DNA from: JAOUEA01 sp038249195
GTDB taxonomy: Bacteria > Actinomycetota > UBA4738 > HRBIN12
Assembly (NCBI GenBank): GCA_038249195.1
Contig: JBBRWM010000002.1
Span: 372,001-436,000 of the forward strand
Length of the DNA stretch: 64,000 nt
Direction of reading: 5' to 3'
Every line of letters begins with the position of its first letter. Position 1 is the first letter of the stretch. The position numbers were made by a program, and so were the translations under genes. Of this stretch, positions 8,979 to 17,668 are shown in pieces. The notes beneath the pieces are model-generated. The model was not told the DNA's origin. It made no database searches and worked only from the letters and a program-made list of their open reading frames with translations.

Positions 8979-9775
8979 TCGAACCCGCGCGAGGCCCGCT
9001 CGGCGCCCCCGCCTTCGGCGCGAATCCCTCGTTCGTCGACCTGCTGCGACGGGAGCGGCCCGAGCGTCTGCGCCAGCTGCAGGGGGCCGTGTCCTCCGAG
9101 GTGGCAGCCCTGCCCCACGGGACCACGGTGCTGGGCGTGAAGTACGCGGACGGGATCATCCTCGCCGGCGACCGGCGGGCGACCTCCGGCTACTCCATCG
9201 CCGACGATCGCATGCGCAAGGTGTTCGCGGCCGACGACTACTCCGCGATCGCCATCGCGGGAGTGGCGGGGATCGCCGTCGAGATGGTCAAGCTCTTCCA
9301 GCTGGAGCTCGAGCACTACGAGAAGATCACGGGCGACCGTCTCTCCCTGGAGGGGAAGGCCAACCGTCTGGCGGAGTTGATCAGGCAGAATTTCCCGATG
9401 GCCATGCAGGGCCTCGTGGTCGTGCCGCTCTTCGGCGGTTTCGACCATCGGCGGGAGGAGGGGCGGATCTTCCACTACGACGCCACCGGCGGGCGCTGGG
9501 AGGAGCACGACTACCAAGCGACCGGCTCGGGAAGTGCCTCCGCCAAGAACTCGCTGAAGAAGACCTGGAAGCCCGGTCTCAGCCGGTCCGAGGCCCTCCG
9601 CTTCACAGTCGAGGCCCTGCTCGACGCCTCGGAGGACGACGTGGCCACGGGAGGCCCGGATCCCAACCGACGGATCTATCCCATCGCCTTGGTCGTGACG
9701 GCCGACGGCGCCGAAGAGGTCCCCGAGGACGAGGTCGCCGCGGCCGCCGTGGCGGTCATCGAGGAGCGCGCGTAG
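8975..9775 (+). CDS. prcB: 20S proteasome beta subunit PrcB
   Basis: This is the 266-residue precursor of the catalytic ring subunit. A propeptide of 49 residues ends in ALPHG, and autocleavage is expected before Thr50 of TTVLGVKYADG, which becomes the N-terminal nucleophile. The usual catalytic residues follow (GDRR with Asp, and a lysine in RMRKVF). The GTG start overlaps the pup stop (GTGA), indicating translational coupling. prcA begins directly after its stop codon, so the two subunits are made together for the alpha7-beta7-beta7-alpha7 barrel. Confidence 0.97.
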   Translation: MIEPARGPLGAPAFGANPSFVDLLRRERPERLRQLQGAVSSEVAALPHGTTVLGVKYADGIILAGDRRATSGYSIADDRMRKVFAADDYSAIAIAGVAGIAVEMVKLFQLELEHYEKITGDRLSLEGKANRLAELIRQNFPMAMQGLVVVPLFGGFDHRREEGRIFHYDATGGRWEEHDYQATGSGSASAKNSLKKTWKPGLSRSEALRFTVEALLDASEDDVATGGPDPNRRIYPIALVVTADGAEEVPEDEVAAAAVAVIEERA

Positions 9776-10462
9776 ATGTCCTTCATGCCGTACGTCGCGC
9801 CCGAACAGATGATGAAGGACCGCTCGGAGTACGCGCACAAGGGCATCGCGCGCGGGCGATCCGTCATCGGCCTCGAATACGTCGACGGGCTCCTGTTCAT
9901 CGCCGAGAACCCATCGGCGACCTTGCACAAGATCAGTGAGATCTACGATCGCATCGCCTTCGCCGGCGTGGGCAAGTACAGCGAGTTCGAGGAGCTGAGG
10001 ATCTCGGGCATCCGCCTCGCGGACATGCGAGGCTTCTCCTACGGGCGCGAGGACGTGAAGGCGCGAGACCTCGCGAACGCCTACTCGCAAGCGCTCTCGG
10101 CGATCTTCACGCAACAGATGAAGCCGTACGAGGTGGAGGTCCTCGTGGGCGAGGTCGACGGCGATGCGGCCGGCACGGCGCTGTACCACGTCTTGTTCGA
10201 CGGCTCCGTCACCGACGAGCATGATTTCATCGCGATCGGCGGCCACGCGGAGGATCTCGCGGAGACGCTGAAGTCGCGATTCGAGGAGGGCTGGGACCTC
10301 GCGACCGCCGTGAAGACGGCGGTGGAGGTCCTGGGCTCGCCGGACGGCCGCACCATCGCCGCGGAGGCCATCGAGGCGGGGGTCCTAGACCGCCGGCGTG
10401 GACAGCGACGCAAGTTCCACCGGCTCGAGGCCGGCGAGGTCGCCCAGATCCTGGGCAGTTGA
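9776..10462 (+). CDS. prcA: 20S proteasome alpha subunit PrcA
   Basis: This 228-residue outer-ring subunit forms the gated entry and binds the GQYL tail of the ATPase. It opens MSFMPYVAPEQMMKDRSEYAHKGIA, the N-terminal gate and H0 helix of actinobacterial alpha subunits, and lacks the N-terminal Thr of beta subunits. The ATG abuts the TAG of prcB with no gap. A basic stretch DRRRGQRRKFHRL lies near the C-terminus, as in relatives. Confidence 0.96.
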   Translation: MSFMPYVAPEQMMKDRSEYAHKGIARGRSVIGLEYVDGLLFIAENPSATLHKISEIYDRIAFAGVGKYSEFEELRISGIRLADMRGFSYGREDVKARDLANAYSQALSAIFTQQMKPYEVEVLVGEVDGDAAGTALYHVLFDGSVTDEHDFIAIGGHAEDLAETLKSRFEEGWDLATAVKTAVEVLGSPDGRTIAAEAIEAGVLDRRRGQRRKFHRLEAGEVAQILGS

Positions 10463-10503
10463 TCGCTCCCGCCCTTCGAACACCCGGGCCGTAGGCTGTC
10501 GGC

Positions 10504-11862
10504 ATGGACCGGCGGATCTTCGGGCTGGAGAACGAGTACGGGGTCACCTGCACCTTCCGCGGGCAACGGCGCCTCTCGCCCGACGAGGTTGCGCGGTACC
10601 TCTTCCGCAGGGTCGTCCATTGGGGCCGGTCGTCCAACGTGTTCCTCGAGAACGGGGCGCGCCTGTACCTCGACGTCGGATCGCACCCCGAGTACGCCAC
10701 CCCGGAGTGCGACGCCATCGAGGAGCTGGTGGCCCATGACAAGGCGGGTGAGCGGATCCTCGAAGGGCTCCTGGCCGCGGCGGAGCTGCGCCTGCACGAG
10801 GAGGGGATCTCGGGTCAGGTGTACCTCTTCAAGAACAACACCGACTCCGCCGGGAATTCGTACGGGTGCCACGAGAACTACCTCGTGGCGCGCCACGGCG
10901 AGTTCGCGCGCATGGCCGACGTGATGATCCCGTTCTTCGTCACGCGGCAGATCTGGTGCGGTGCGGGGAAGGTCCTGCACGGGCCGCGCGGCGCACAGTT
11001 CTGCATCAGCCAGCGAGCCGAGCACATCTGGGAGGGCGTATCCAGCGCCACGACGCGGAGCCGGCCCATCATCAACACCCGCGACGAACCCCACGCCGAC
11101 GCCGAGCGGTTCCGCAGGCTGCACGTGATCGTCGGCGACTCCAACATGAGCGAGCACACCACGTTCATGAAGGCGGGTATCACCGACCTGGTGCTTCGCA
11201 TGGTGGAGGCGAACACCGTGATGCGCGACCTCTCGCTCGAGAATCCCATCCGGGCGATACGCGAGATCAGCCACGACACCACGTGTACGCGCACGGTCAA
11301 GCTCGCGAACGGCCGGGAGCTCACCGCCCTGGAGGTACAGACCGACTACCTCGAGAAGACCGAGCGATTCATCGAGCGACGGGGCGGTGACGAGGTCGCC
11401 AAGACCTTGCTCCGCGAGTGGCGCGACGCGCTGGAGGCGCTGGAGTCCGGCCGACACGACCGGCTCGAGCGCAAGATCGACTGGGTCACGAAGCGGCTGC
11501 TGATCGAGCGCTACATGGCCAAGCACGACCTCGCGCTCGCCTCCCCTCGCGTCGCGCTGCTCGACCTCGCCTACCACGACGTGAACCGCGATCGAGGCCT
11601 CTACTACCTGCTGGAGCGCGGCGGGAAGGTGGACCGCGTCGTGACCGAACAACAGGTGAGCCGCGCGATGCGCGAGCCGCCCCAAACCACCCGGGCGAAG
11701 CTGCGCGGGGACTTCATCCGGCAAGCAAAGGCGAAGCGCCGCGATTACACGGTCGACTGGGTGCACCTGAAGCTGAACGACCAGGCGCAGCGCACCGTCC
11801 TGTGCAAGGACCCGTTCCGCAGCGTGGACGATCGAGTGGACCAGCTCATCGCCCACATGTGA
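10504..11862 (+). CDS. pafA: Pup-protein ligase PafA
   Basis: This 452-residue enzyme uses ATP to join the C-terminal Glu side chain of Pup to substrate lysines. It begins MDRRIFGLENEYGVTCTF, the hallmark of PafA as opposed to the IETEYG of Dop, and lacks the Dop loop. Conserved blocks SHPEYATPECD, NNTDSAGNSYGCHENY and PIINTRDEPHADAE are present. A TAGGCT box (10492-10497) ends six bases before the ATG and there is no Shine-Dalgarno, so it probably has its own leaderless transcript, separate from prcBA. Confidence 0.97.
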   Translation: MDRRIFGLENEYGVTCTFRGQRRLSPDEVARYLFRRVVHWGRSSNVFLENGARLYLDVGSHPEYATPECDAIEELVAHDKAGERILEGLLAAAELRLHEEGISGQVYLFKNNTDSAGNSYGCHENYLVARHGEFARMADVMIPFFVTRQIWCGAGKVLHGPRGAQFCISQRAEHIWEGVSSATTRSRPIINTRDEPHADAERFRRLHVIVGDSNMSEHTTFMKAGITDLVLRMVEANTVMRDLSLENPIRAIREISHDTTCTRTVKLANGRELTALEVQTDYLEKTERFIERRGGDEVAKTLLREWRDALEALESGRHDRLERKIDWVTKRLLIERYMAKHDLALASPRVALLDLAYHDVNRDRGLYYLLERGGKVDRVVTEQQVSRAMREPPQTTRAKLRGDFIRQAKAKRRDYTVDWVHLKLNDQAQRTVLCKDPFRSVDDRVDQLIAHM

Positions 11863-11863
11863 G

Positions 11864-11879
11864 CGGCCGGGGCCGGCCG
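11864..11879. terminator. Hairpin between convergent pafA and DUF202 gene
   Basis: A short self-complementary GC-rich element (CGGCC, four-base loop, GGCCG core) fills the 26-bp space between two convergent genes and may end transcription from either side. Confidence 0.4.
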
Positions 11880-11888
11880 TTCACGCCC

Positions 11889-12257
11889 TCAGCGGTTCGC
11901 GACGACCACGAGGATCGAGGCGACCGCCAGCGCGATGGTCGCGACGCCGATCCCGATGGCGGACGTATCCTCGAGCGGCCCGAACGCCCCCCGCGCGAGC
12001 CCCTCGGAGACCTGGCGGAGCCGCCTGATCCCGAGCACGACCATCGCCACCCCGAGCGCGCAGAACCCCGTCCCGAGCGCGACGTAGGGCCACGCCGCCC
12101 CACCGCCGAAGTCCGGAAGGAACTTCGCGACGCCCAGTCCGACGGCGACGGACGTGAGCCCCGAGCGCAGCCACGCGAGGTAGGTCCGCTCGTTCGCGAG
12201 ATGCGTGCGCCGCGTGGCGTCGATCGGTTGCGTCGGGTTCGGCGTTGGGTCGCTCAC
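11889..12257 (-). CDS. DUF202/YidH-family small membrane protein
   Basis: This 122-residue protein has the DUF202 signature: a soluble start followed by RTHLANERTYLAWLRSGLT, then three predicted membrane helices (about residues 33-50, 56-76 and 98-119). The function of the family is unknown; it acts in the membrane. The GTG start is chosen because the signature begins soon after it and no ATG lies upstream within the domain. It is convergent with pafA. Confidence 0.8.
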   Translation of the reverse strand: MSDPTPNPTQPIDATRRTHLANERTYLAWLRSGLTSVAVGLGVAKFLPDFGGGAAWPYVALGTGFCALGVAMVVLGIRRLRQVSEGLARGAFGPLEDTSAIGIGVATIALAVASILVVVANR

Positions 12258-12289
12258 GTGCCCATGGTGGCACAGCGCACGGGGGCGGC

Positions 12290-12904
12290 CTAGGACCCCA
12301 TCGGGTCGCGCCATCGCCGGTTGCCGGCCGCGAGGCGTCCGGCGAGCACGCCTGCGGCGCCCGCGGCCAGCGCGCGCCAGCGATCCGCCGGCGGCCGGGC
12401 CCCCCGCGCGGCGATCTCCTCGAGCGCCGGGGAGCCGTCGACCTCGACGAGCTGATGCCGCGCTTCCAGTGCCGCCGAGCGGAGCTGACCCCACAGGTCG
12501 TGACGCTCGCCTTCGTCGGCGATCGACGGGACCGCCACATCGAGGTCCCGCAGCTCGGGGTTGCTCAGGAGGCCGAGGCTCGCATCGGAGATCAGGGGGC
12601 CGCGCGGGCCGGCATGCAGGCCAAGGACGGGCAGGCCGCGTCCGCCGAGCTCCGCTACGAGGTTGAGCGCGGCAAGCAACCGAGGCGCAGGAAGAACCGC
12701 GACGGCCAACTCCGCGCCCTGCGCGGTCGCGTTCAAAAGGACGGCGACGTCGGGATCGGTGAGCCGGACGCCCTTCGCGCCCCGGCCGGCTCGCCTCGCT
12801 CCCGCGCGGACCACATCCAGGAGATCGGCGCCGGCGAACAGTACGACCGGCATCTGGCGCAGGTTCGGAGCTCGAGCGGGTCGCGTTCGCGGGTCCACGG
12901 GCAT
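12290..12904 (-). CDS. Hypothetical protein, divergent from pafB
   Basis: I do not recognise this 204-residue protein. It is Ala/Leu/Arg-rich, has alternating hydrophobic strand-like segments (PVVLFAGADLLDVV, PDVAVLLNA, LAVAVLPAP, LPVLGLHAGP) suggestive of an alpha/beta Rossmann-like fold, and ends in a hydrophobic Ala/Gly-rich helix. The ATG at 12904 is 22 bp from the divergent pafB start, so the two probably share a control region. Codon use fits neighbouring genes. Confidence 0.55.
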   Translation of the reverse strand: MPVDPRTRPARAPNLRQMPVVLFAGADLLDVVRAGARRAGRGAKGVRLTDPDVAVLLNATAQGAELAVAVLPAPRLLAALNLVAELGGRGLPVLGLHAGPRGPLISDASLGLLSNPELRDLDVAVPSIADEGERHDLWGQLRSAALEARHQLVEVDGSPALEEIAARGARPPADRWRALAAGAAGVLAGRLAAGNRRWRDPMGS

Positions 12905-12926
12905 CGCGCCGATATGATGCCGCACG

Positions 12927-13889
12927 ATGGCAGGTGGAGACCGCGCGGAGCCGCTGGAGCGACTGCTGAACCTCGTCGGCCTCCTGCTGGAGACCAAGCA
13001 ACCGCTCACGTTCGAAGAGATCCGGATCACGCTCGAGCCTTACGGGCAGGAGAAGGTCGAGACCGCGAAACGGATGTTCGAGCGCGACAAGGATCTGCTG
13101 CGCGACTACGGGGTGCCGCTCGAGCTCGTGGACATCGACGCATGGGGGACCGAGCAGGGATACCTGATCCCCAAAGATCGCTACTACCTCCCGGAGATCG
13201 CCTTCACGCCCGAGGAGCTCGGCGCCCTCCTCGTAGCGGCACAGAGCGGAGGCGAGAACACCGTCGCCGAGGCGGGGGCGCGCAAGCTGCTCTATGGGGC
13301 GGACGGGGGCGTCCTTGCGGGGCTCGCCGGGGGTCCGCTCGCCTCGGGCTCCGACGCGCGCAGCGCATTGGTCCTGGCCGTCGCGAACGCCGTGAGCGAT
13401 CACCGCAGGATCGGCTTCGGCTATCGGACCTCGCACGGCCAGGACGCGATGCGCGACGTGGACGCGTTCGCGATGGTGTTCCGCGGCGGACATTGGTACC
13501 TCGTGGGCCACGATCGTGAGCGCGACGACATCCGCGCCTTCCGGCTGTCTCGATTCACCGCCGAGCCCGTCGACCGAGGGGAGGCGGCATCGGCGCCGGC
13601 GGGCTTCCGCGCCGCCGACCACGTCGAGGCCGGTCCCTGGGCGGCCGTCGGGGAAGATCGCGCTCGGGTGGCGTTCGCTCCGGAGGTCGCGTGGTGGGCG
13701 ACCGGCTCACTCGCGGGCGCGTCCGTGGAGGCGGAGCGGTCCGACGGATGGGCCGTCGCGACGATCCCCTTCGCCGACGAGGGTGCCCTCGCCGCGCTCG
13801 TGCTGCAGTTCGGACCAGATGCCGAGGTGCTCGAACCGAGTTCCCTGCGCGAGGAGATCCGCCGGCGCCTCGAGGCGGCTCGTGCCTGA
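12927..13889 (+). CDS. pafB: PafB, WYL-domain transcriptional regulator
   Basis: This 320-residue protein has an N-terminal winged helix-turn-helix (residues 10-75) and a WYL domain (around 150-230, with RIGFGYRT and GGHWYLVGHD) followed by the WCX extension. With PafC it forms PafBC, the LexA-independent activator of the mycobacterial DNA-damage response. Although named for its place in the pafA operon, it is not needed for pupylation. The start has no Shine-Dalgarno. TATGAT (12913-12918) lies eight bases before it, consistent with near-leaderless initiation. It overlaps pafC by eight bases. Confidence 0.92.
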   Translation: MAGGDRAEPLERLLNLVGLLLETKQPLTFEEIRITLEPYGQEKVETAKRMFERDKDLLRDYGVPLELVDIDAWGTEQGYLIPKDRYYLPEIAFTPEELGALLVAAQSGGENTVAEAGARKLLYGADGGVLAGLAGGPLASGSDARSALVLAVANAVSDHRRIGFGYRTSHGQDAMRDVDAFAMVFRGGHWYLVGHDRERDDIRAFRLSRFTAEPVDRGEAASAPAGFRAADHVEAGPWAAVGEDRARVAFAPEVAWWATGSLAGASVEAERSDGWAVATIPFADEGALAALVLQFGPDAEVLEPSSLREEIRRRLEAARA

Positions 13890-14856
13890 GCGGCGCAGGA
13901 CGGTGCCCAGGACGCGGGAGCGTCTGGGCAGGATGCTCGTGATCGTCCCCTACCTCGTGCGGCATCAGGGCGCGGCGCTCCACGAGGTTGCGGCCCTCTT
14001 CGACCTGCCGCCCGACCAGCTTCGTCGCGATCTCGACCTCCTGTTCATGTCGGGTCTCCCGCCGTACGGGCCGGGCGATCTCATCGACGTGGAGGTCGAT
14101 GAGGACGAGCACATCTGGATCACGATGGCCGATCATTTCTCCCGACCGTTGCGGCTCACGCGCAGCGAGGCGCTGTCCCTCTACCTGCGGGGGACGGAGC
14201 TCGTCGCCACGCCCGGGCTGCCCGAGGCGCCCGCCCTCGCCAGCGCCATGCGCAAGCTGCGAGACGAGCTCGGACCGGAGCTCCTCGGCGACGCGGGATC
14301 CCGGATCGAGACCACCGTGGCGGGCGCCGTTCCCGAGCACCTGGACCTGTTGCGGCGTGCCGCTGGGTCGCATGAGACCCTGCGGATCGAGTACTACGCG
14401 CCTTCCACCGGAGCCTGGACCACCCGCACGATCGAGCCGGAGGAGATCTTTGCGAGTCTGGGCAACTGGTACATCGCCGCTTGGGACACGGGCGCGGACG
14501 CCGAGCGGCTGTTCCGGGCCGATCGGATCCGGTCGGCCACCCCGACCGGATCCACGTTCGCCCCTCGCGGTCTCGAGGGCGTGGGCAGATCGCTGTACAC
14601 CCCGGGCGCCGATGACCTTCCCGTTCGCCTTCGGCTGCGTCCCTCCGCGCGTTGGATCGCGGAGTACTACACCAGCGTGGATCCCTCCGAACGAGCCGAT
14701 GGGAGCCTCGAGGTGACCCTGCCGACGACGAAGTTGGGATGGGTTGCGCGGCTGCTCCTGCGGGTCGGCAACGAAGCCGAAGTCGTGGATCCCCCGGAGC
14801 TCCGGGGCGAAGTCGGAGCGCTGGCCGAGCGCACGCTAGAGCGCTACGAGAGCTGA
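13882..14856 (+). CDS. pafC: PafC, WYL-domain transcriptional regulator
   Basis: This 324-residue partner of PafB has the same layout: helix-turn-helix (LVRHQGAALHEVAALFDL), WYL domain (LRIEYYAPSTGAWTTRTIEP, NWYIAAWD) and a WCX tail. The chosen GTG start lies inside the last codons of pafB, an eight-base overlap that implies coupled translation and a heterodimer. A second GTG seven codons downstream is possible. Confidence 0.92.
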   Translation: MPERRRTVPRTRERLGRMLVIVPYLVRHQGAALHEVAALFDLPPDQLRRDLDLLFMSGLPPYGPGDLIDVEVDEDEHIWITMADHFSRPLRLTRSEALSLYLRGTELVATPGLPEAPALASAMRKLRDELGPELLGDAGSRIETTVAGAVPEHLDLLRRAAGSHETLRIEYYAPSTGAWTTRTIEPEEIFASLGNWYIAAWDTGADAERLFRADRIRSATPTGSTFAPRGLEGVGRSLYTPGADDLPVRLRLRPSARWIAEYYTSVDPSERADGSLEVTLPTTKLGWVARLLLRVGNEAEVVDPPELRGEVGALAERTLERYES

Positions 14857-14901
14857 GCGGCACGTGGTCAACTTGGGGTAGTCCTCTTCGCCGCGGGGAG
14901 G

Positions 14902-14929
14902 CTCAAGTCTGGACAAGACCCCACCGATA
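14902..14929 (+). promoter_or_regulatory. Sigma-28/WhiG-like promoter before the zinc-ribbon gene
   Basis: CTCAAG (14902-14907) and CCGATA (14924-14929) are separated by 16 bases, resembling the FliA/WhiG-type pattern whose -10 is GCCGATAA. The -10 ends 11 bases before the ATG. A near copy with identical spacing lies before the CAP gene at 37037. Confidence 0.5.
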
Positions 14930-14940
14930 GCTCGGGAGAG

Positions 14941-15309
14941 ATGACAACCATCCGGACGACCTGCCCCCGATGCGGCGAAGTGGACATGGGTCCCGACGCC
15001 ATCGTCCTCTCCGTCCGCCAGAACGGCCGGGAGGGGAGCTATCGGTTCACCTGCCCCAGCTGCAGCGACGACGTCGAGAAGCGGGCCGACCGCAAGATCG
15101 TGGCCTTGTTGGTCTCGGCCGGCGTCGACATCGACCAGGGCGAGGGTGCGATGGGTCATCCGGAGCTATTCGACGAGGACGAAGACGACCCGCGAGGGTC
15201 CCTCCCGCCGGGCCCCGCCTTCTCGATCGACGACGTCATCGAGTTCCACTACCTCTTGGAGGATGACTGCTACATCCAGGAGTTCCTGGCGTCCAGCGGC
15301 GGCGCCTGA
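14941..15309 (+). CDS. Zinc-ribbon protein of unknown function
   Basis: This 122-residue protein carries two CxxC knuckles (CPRCGE near residue 8 and CPSCSD near 38), giving a four-cysteine zinc ribbon, followed by an acidic region and a C-terminal FSIDDVIEFHYLLEDD helix. I know no assigned function. It may be a regulator or an adaptor. It follows pafC but has its own sigma-28-like promoter, so it may respond to a different signal from PafBC. GGGAGAG just before the ATG serves as ribosome-binding site. Confidence 0.75.
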   Translation: MTTIRTTCPRCGEVDMGPDAIVLSVRQNGREGSYRFTCPSCSDDVEKRADRKIVALLVSAGVDIDQGEGAMGHPELFDEDEDDPRGSLPPGPAFSIDDVIEFHYLLEDDCYIQEFLASSGGA

Positions 15310-15361
15310 GTCCCGACGAGGAGACGCGAGGTCGCCCCGCTCCCTCGTGTAGCATCGCCGG

Positions 15362-15586
15362 ATGAGCGCGTGGATCCTCGTGTGGTTCATCACCGCCCTC
15401 CTGAGCATGTTCGCGCTGCTTGCGTTCTCCATCGGCCTCGTTCGCGGCGTGCTGTTGCTCGGAAAGACCGTCAAGCAGGCGCAGGACGAGTTGCAGCCCA
15501 TGGTGTCTCAGATCTCCCGGGCCGGCGGGCGGGCTGCCACGGTCGCCGGAAACCTCAAGGCACCGACGCGCAAGCAGACCTCCTGA
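15362..15586 (+). CDS. Small single-pass membrane protein
   Basis: This 74-residue protein has one strong membrane helix (residues 4-33) followed by a short cytoplasmic amphipathic tail. It has no recognised domain, though the shape resembles small DUF948-like proteins. TAGCAT (15350-15355) ends exactly six bases before the ATG without a Shine-Dalgarno, supporting leaderless translation. It sits directly before tatA. Confidence 0.65.
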   Translation: MSAWILVWFITALLSMFALLAFSIGLVRGVLLLGKTVKQAQDELQPMVSQISRAGGRAATVAGNLKAPTRKQTS

Positions 15587-15629
15587 CCCCTCCTCGACGG
15601 TAGAATCGTTCCGGGATCGGCTATCCACC

Positions 15630-16118
15630 ATGCTCAACATCGGCCCTCAGGAACTCCTCGTCGTCCTCATCGTGGCCCTCATCATCGTGGGGCCGAAGCG
15701 GCTGCCCGAGTTCGGCCGGACGATCGGGCGCGCGCTCAACGAATTCCGCAAGCTTCAGGATGAGGTGAAGGACATGGTGAAATTCGACCTCGGGGCGGAT
15801 CCCGCCGACGACGAGGAGACGGAGCCCTCGTTCTCCGATCCCCACGAGCCGGATGAGCCCTACGACGCCGAGCAGGCCATCACGCGCGAGATCGGCGACG
15901 GGGATGGCCTGACCCACAGCGAGCGCGTCATCGCGGCCTTGCCCGATGAGGAACTCGATGAGGAGCCGGCTGAGGCCGACGTCGAGGCCGGAGTGGGGGC
16001 CGACGTCGAGCCGATCGTGCCGCTCGGCGAGGTGGGTACCGACCTCGGGCCCGCGCCACCTCCGGATGATGCGTCGCACGACGCCCCAGAGGTCCCCCCG
16101 GCGGCCGCCGCGGAGTAG
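15630..16118 (+). CDS. tatA: Twin-arginine translocase TatA/TatB-family subunit
   Basis: This 162-residue protein starts MLNIGPQELLVVLIVALIIV: one membrane helix, then GPKRLPEFGRTIGRALNEFRK, the hinge and amphipathic helix typical of TatA/B. A long acidic, Pro-rich tail (residues 60-162) is more like TatB in length. The start is placed at the conserved helix even though the frame extends upstream. A TAGAAT box lies at 15601-15606. With TatC it exports folded proteins. Confidence 0.9.
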   Translation: MLNIGPQELLVVLIVALIIVGPKRLPEFGRTIGRALNEFRKLQDEVKDMVKFDLGADPADDEETEPSFSDPHEPDEPYDAEQAITREIGDGDGLTHSERVIAALPDEELDEEPAEADVEAGVGADVEPIVPLGEVGTDLGPAPPPDDASHDAPEVPPAAAAE

Positions 16119-16128
16119 GACGAGCGCC

Positions 16129-16911
16129 GTGCCCACCCTCCCCAAGTTCTTGCGCCGCCCGACCCCCAGCGAGCGCACCGGCACCATGACGGTGGTGGAG
16201 CACCTCGAGGAGCTCCGTCACCGGATCGTGGTGAGCGTGATCGCCGTGCTGGGGGGCGGGATCCTCGGGTGGTTCCTCTATCAGCCCTTCATGAACCTGG
16301 TCAACAACCCCTTCTGCGACTACGTGAACGGTCTCCCGGCCGACCGGCGGCCGCCCGCGGGATGTCGGCTCGTCTTCAGCGGTCCCGTGGATGCCATGCT
16401 GATCAAGCTGAAGGTGGTGCTGTTCCTCGGCCTGTTCCTCGCCTTGCCGGTCCTGCTGTACCAGCTGTGGGCGTTCATCGTGCCCGGCCTGACGGCCCGA
16501 GAGCGAAAACTCTCCGTGCCGTTCGTGGTCGCGTCGATGCTGCTGTTCCTGCTGGGGGCGGTCTTCGCGTTGTTCACCCTCCCGAAGGGTCTTGGTTTCC
16601 TCCTAGGGTTCGCGGGTCCGGACGTGACGCCCCTGATCAGCTTCCCGAGCTACGTCGGCTTCGTCGTGCTGGTGACGCTCGCCTTCGGGGTGTCGTTCGA
16701 GTTCCCGATCCTGCTGGTGTTCCTGACGATGGTGGGGGTGCTCTCCAGCGCCAAGCTGCGGGCGTGGCGTCGCTGGGCGATCCTCGGCATCTCCGTGTTC
16801 GCCGCCGTGATCACGCCGAGTTCGGATCCGTACTCGATGCTCGCCTTGATGCTTCCCATGGTGTTCTTCTACGAGGCGTCTATCATCATCGCTCGACTCA
16901 TGAAGAAGTAG
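16129..16911 (+). CDS. tatC: Twin-arginine translocase subunit TatC
   Basis: This 260-residue, six-helix membrane protein recognises twin-arginine signal peptides. It contains MTVVEHLEELRHRI, the conserved N-terminal motif whose Glu is important for signal-peptide binding, then a long periplasmic loop and helices ending at about residue 255. The GTG start, 10 bp after tatA, follows GGACGAG. Order tatA-tatC before helY matches mycobacteria. Confidence 0.95.
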   Translation: MPTLPKFLRRPTPSERTGTMTVVEHLEELRHRIVVSVIAVLGGGILGWFLYQPFMNLVNNPFCDYVNGLPADRRPPAGCRLVFSGPVDAMLIKLKVVLFLGLFLALPVLLYQLWAFIVPGLTARERKLSVPFVVASMLLFLLGAVFALFTLPKGLGFLLGFAGPDVTPLISFPSYVGFVVLVTLAFGVSFEFPILLVFLTMVGVLSSAKLRAWRRWAILGISVFAAVITPSSDPYSMLALMLPMVFFYEASIIIARLMKK

Positions 16912-16922
16912 GGGACACGACC

Positions 16923-17660
16923 ATGGCGATCAAGGGCAAGAACAGGGCGAAGTCCAAGCCGCGGCCGGCGGCGCGTGCGCCCAGGCGCGACCCCGTGGCG
17001 GTCAAGCCCCCGTTCTTCCAGCGGCGGTGGGTGCAGGTCGCGCTCGCGTGCGCCCTGGGCGCTGCGGCCACCCTGATCGTGATCTGGGTCACCAACGGGC
17101 TGCGTCAGAACGACGCGGACGCGCGATCGGCGGCGGACGCGGCCACCCGGCGCGCCGCGGCGACGGCGTGGCAACAGGAGGTCGAGTCGCAGATCAGCAA
17201 GGTCGGCACGCCTCAGCAGGGCCGACCGCCACTGGTATTCCCCGCGATGAACACCGCTCTCGACGCCATGAAGCATGGGACGGTGCCCCCCACGGCGGCC
17301 GATACGTTCGGCGGTGCGGCCGACGGGGCGGCGGCGGCCGTCAAGGCGCTCAGCGCCTTCGACCTCGCGGGCACCATCGAGGGCCAGGGGTTCGATGTCG
17401 GCCAAGCCCTGTCGTTCACCGACTCCAAGGACCGGCTCGTGAACGCGCTCATCTTGTACCAACGCGCTTCGGACGTCGCTGCGCTGGCGGCGAAGACCAC
17501 GGGCGCCCAGCAGACGACCCTCACGAAGACCGCGGACGACCTCCGCAACAACGCCGCCACCGAGTTCCAGCAGGCGTGGATCACCTATGGCGAGGCCCTC
17601 GCGGCCGGCGGGATCAACAACACCCTGCCGACCGGCGCCACCCCCAACCTGGGCGGATAG
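16923..17660 (+). CDS. Hypothetical membrane-anchored protein
   Basis: This 245-residue protein has a very basic N-terminus (MAIKGKNRAKSKPRP), one membrane helix (about residues 38-57), and a large Ala/Thr-rich extracytoplasmic domain with long helices. I do not recognise the family. The position 11 bp after tatC and before the lipid kinase suggests an operon. The topology predicts the C-terminal domain outside. Confidence 0.7.
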   Translation: MAIKGKNRAKSKPRPAARAPRRDPVAVKPPFFQRRWVQVALACALGAAATLIVIWVTNGLRQNDADARSAADAATRRAAATAWQQEVESQISKVGTPQQGRPPLVFPAMNTALDAMKHGTVPPTAADTFGGAADGAAAAVKALSAFDLAGTIEGQGFDVGQALSFTDSKDRLVNALILYQRASDVAALAAKTTGAQQTTLTKTADDLRNNAATEFQQAWITYGEALAAGGINNTLPTGATPNLGG

Positions 17661-17668
17661 GGACCGGC

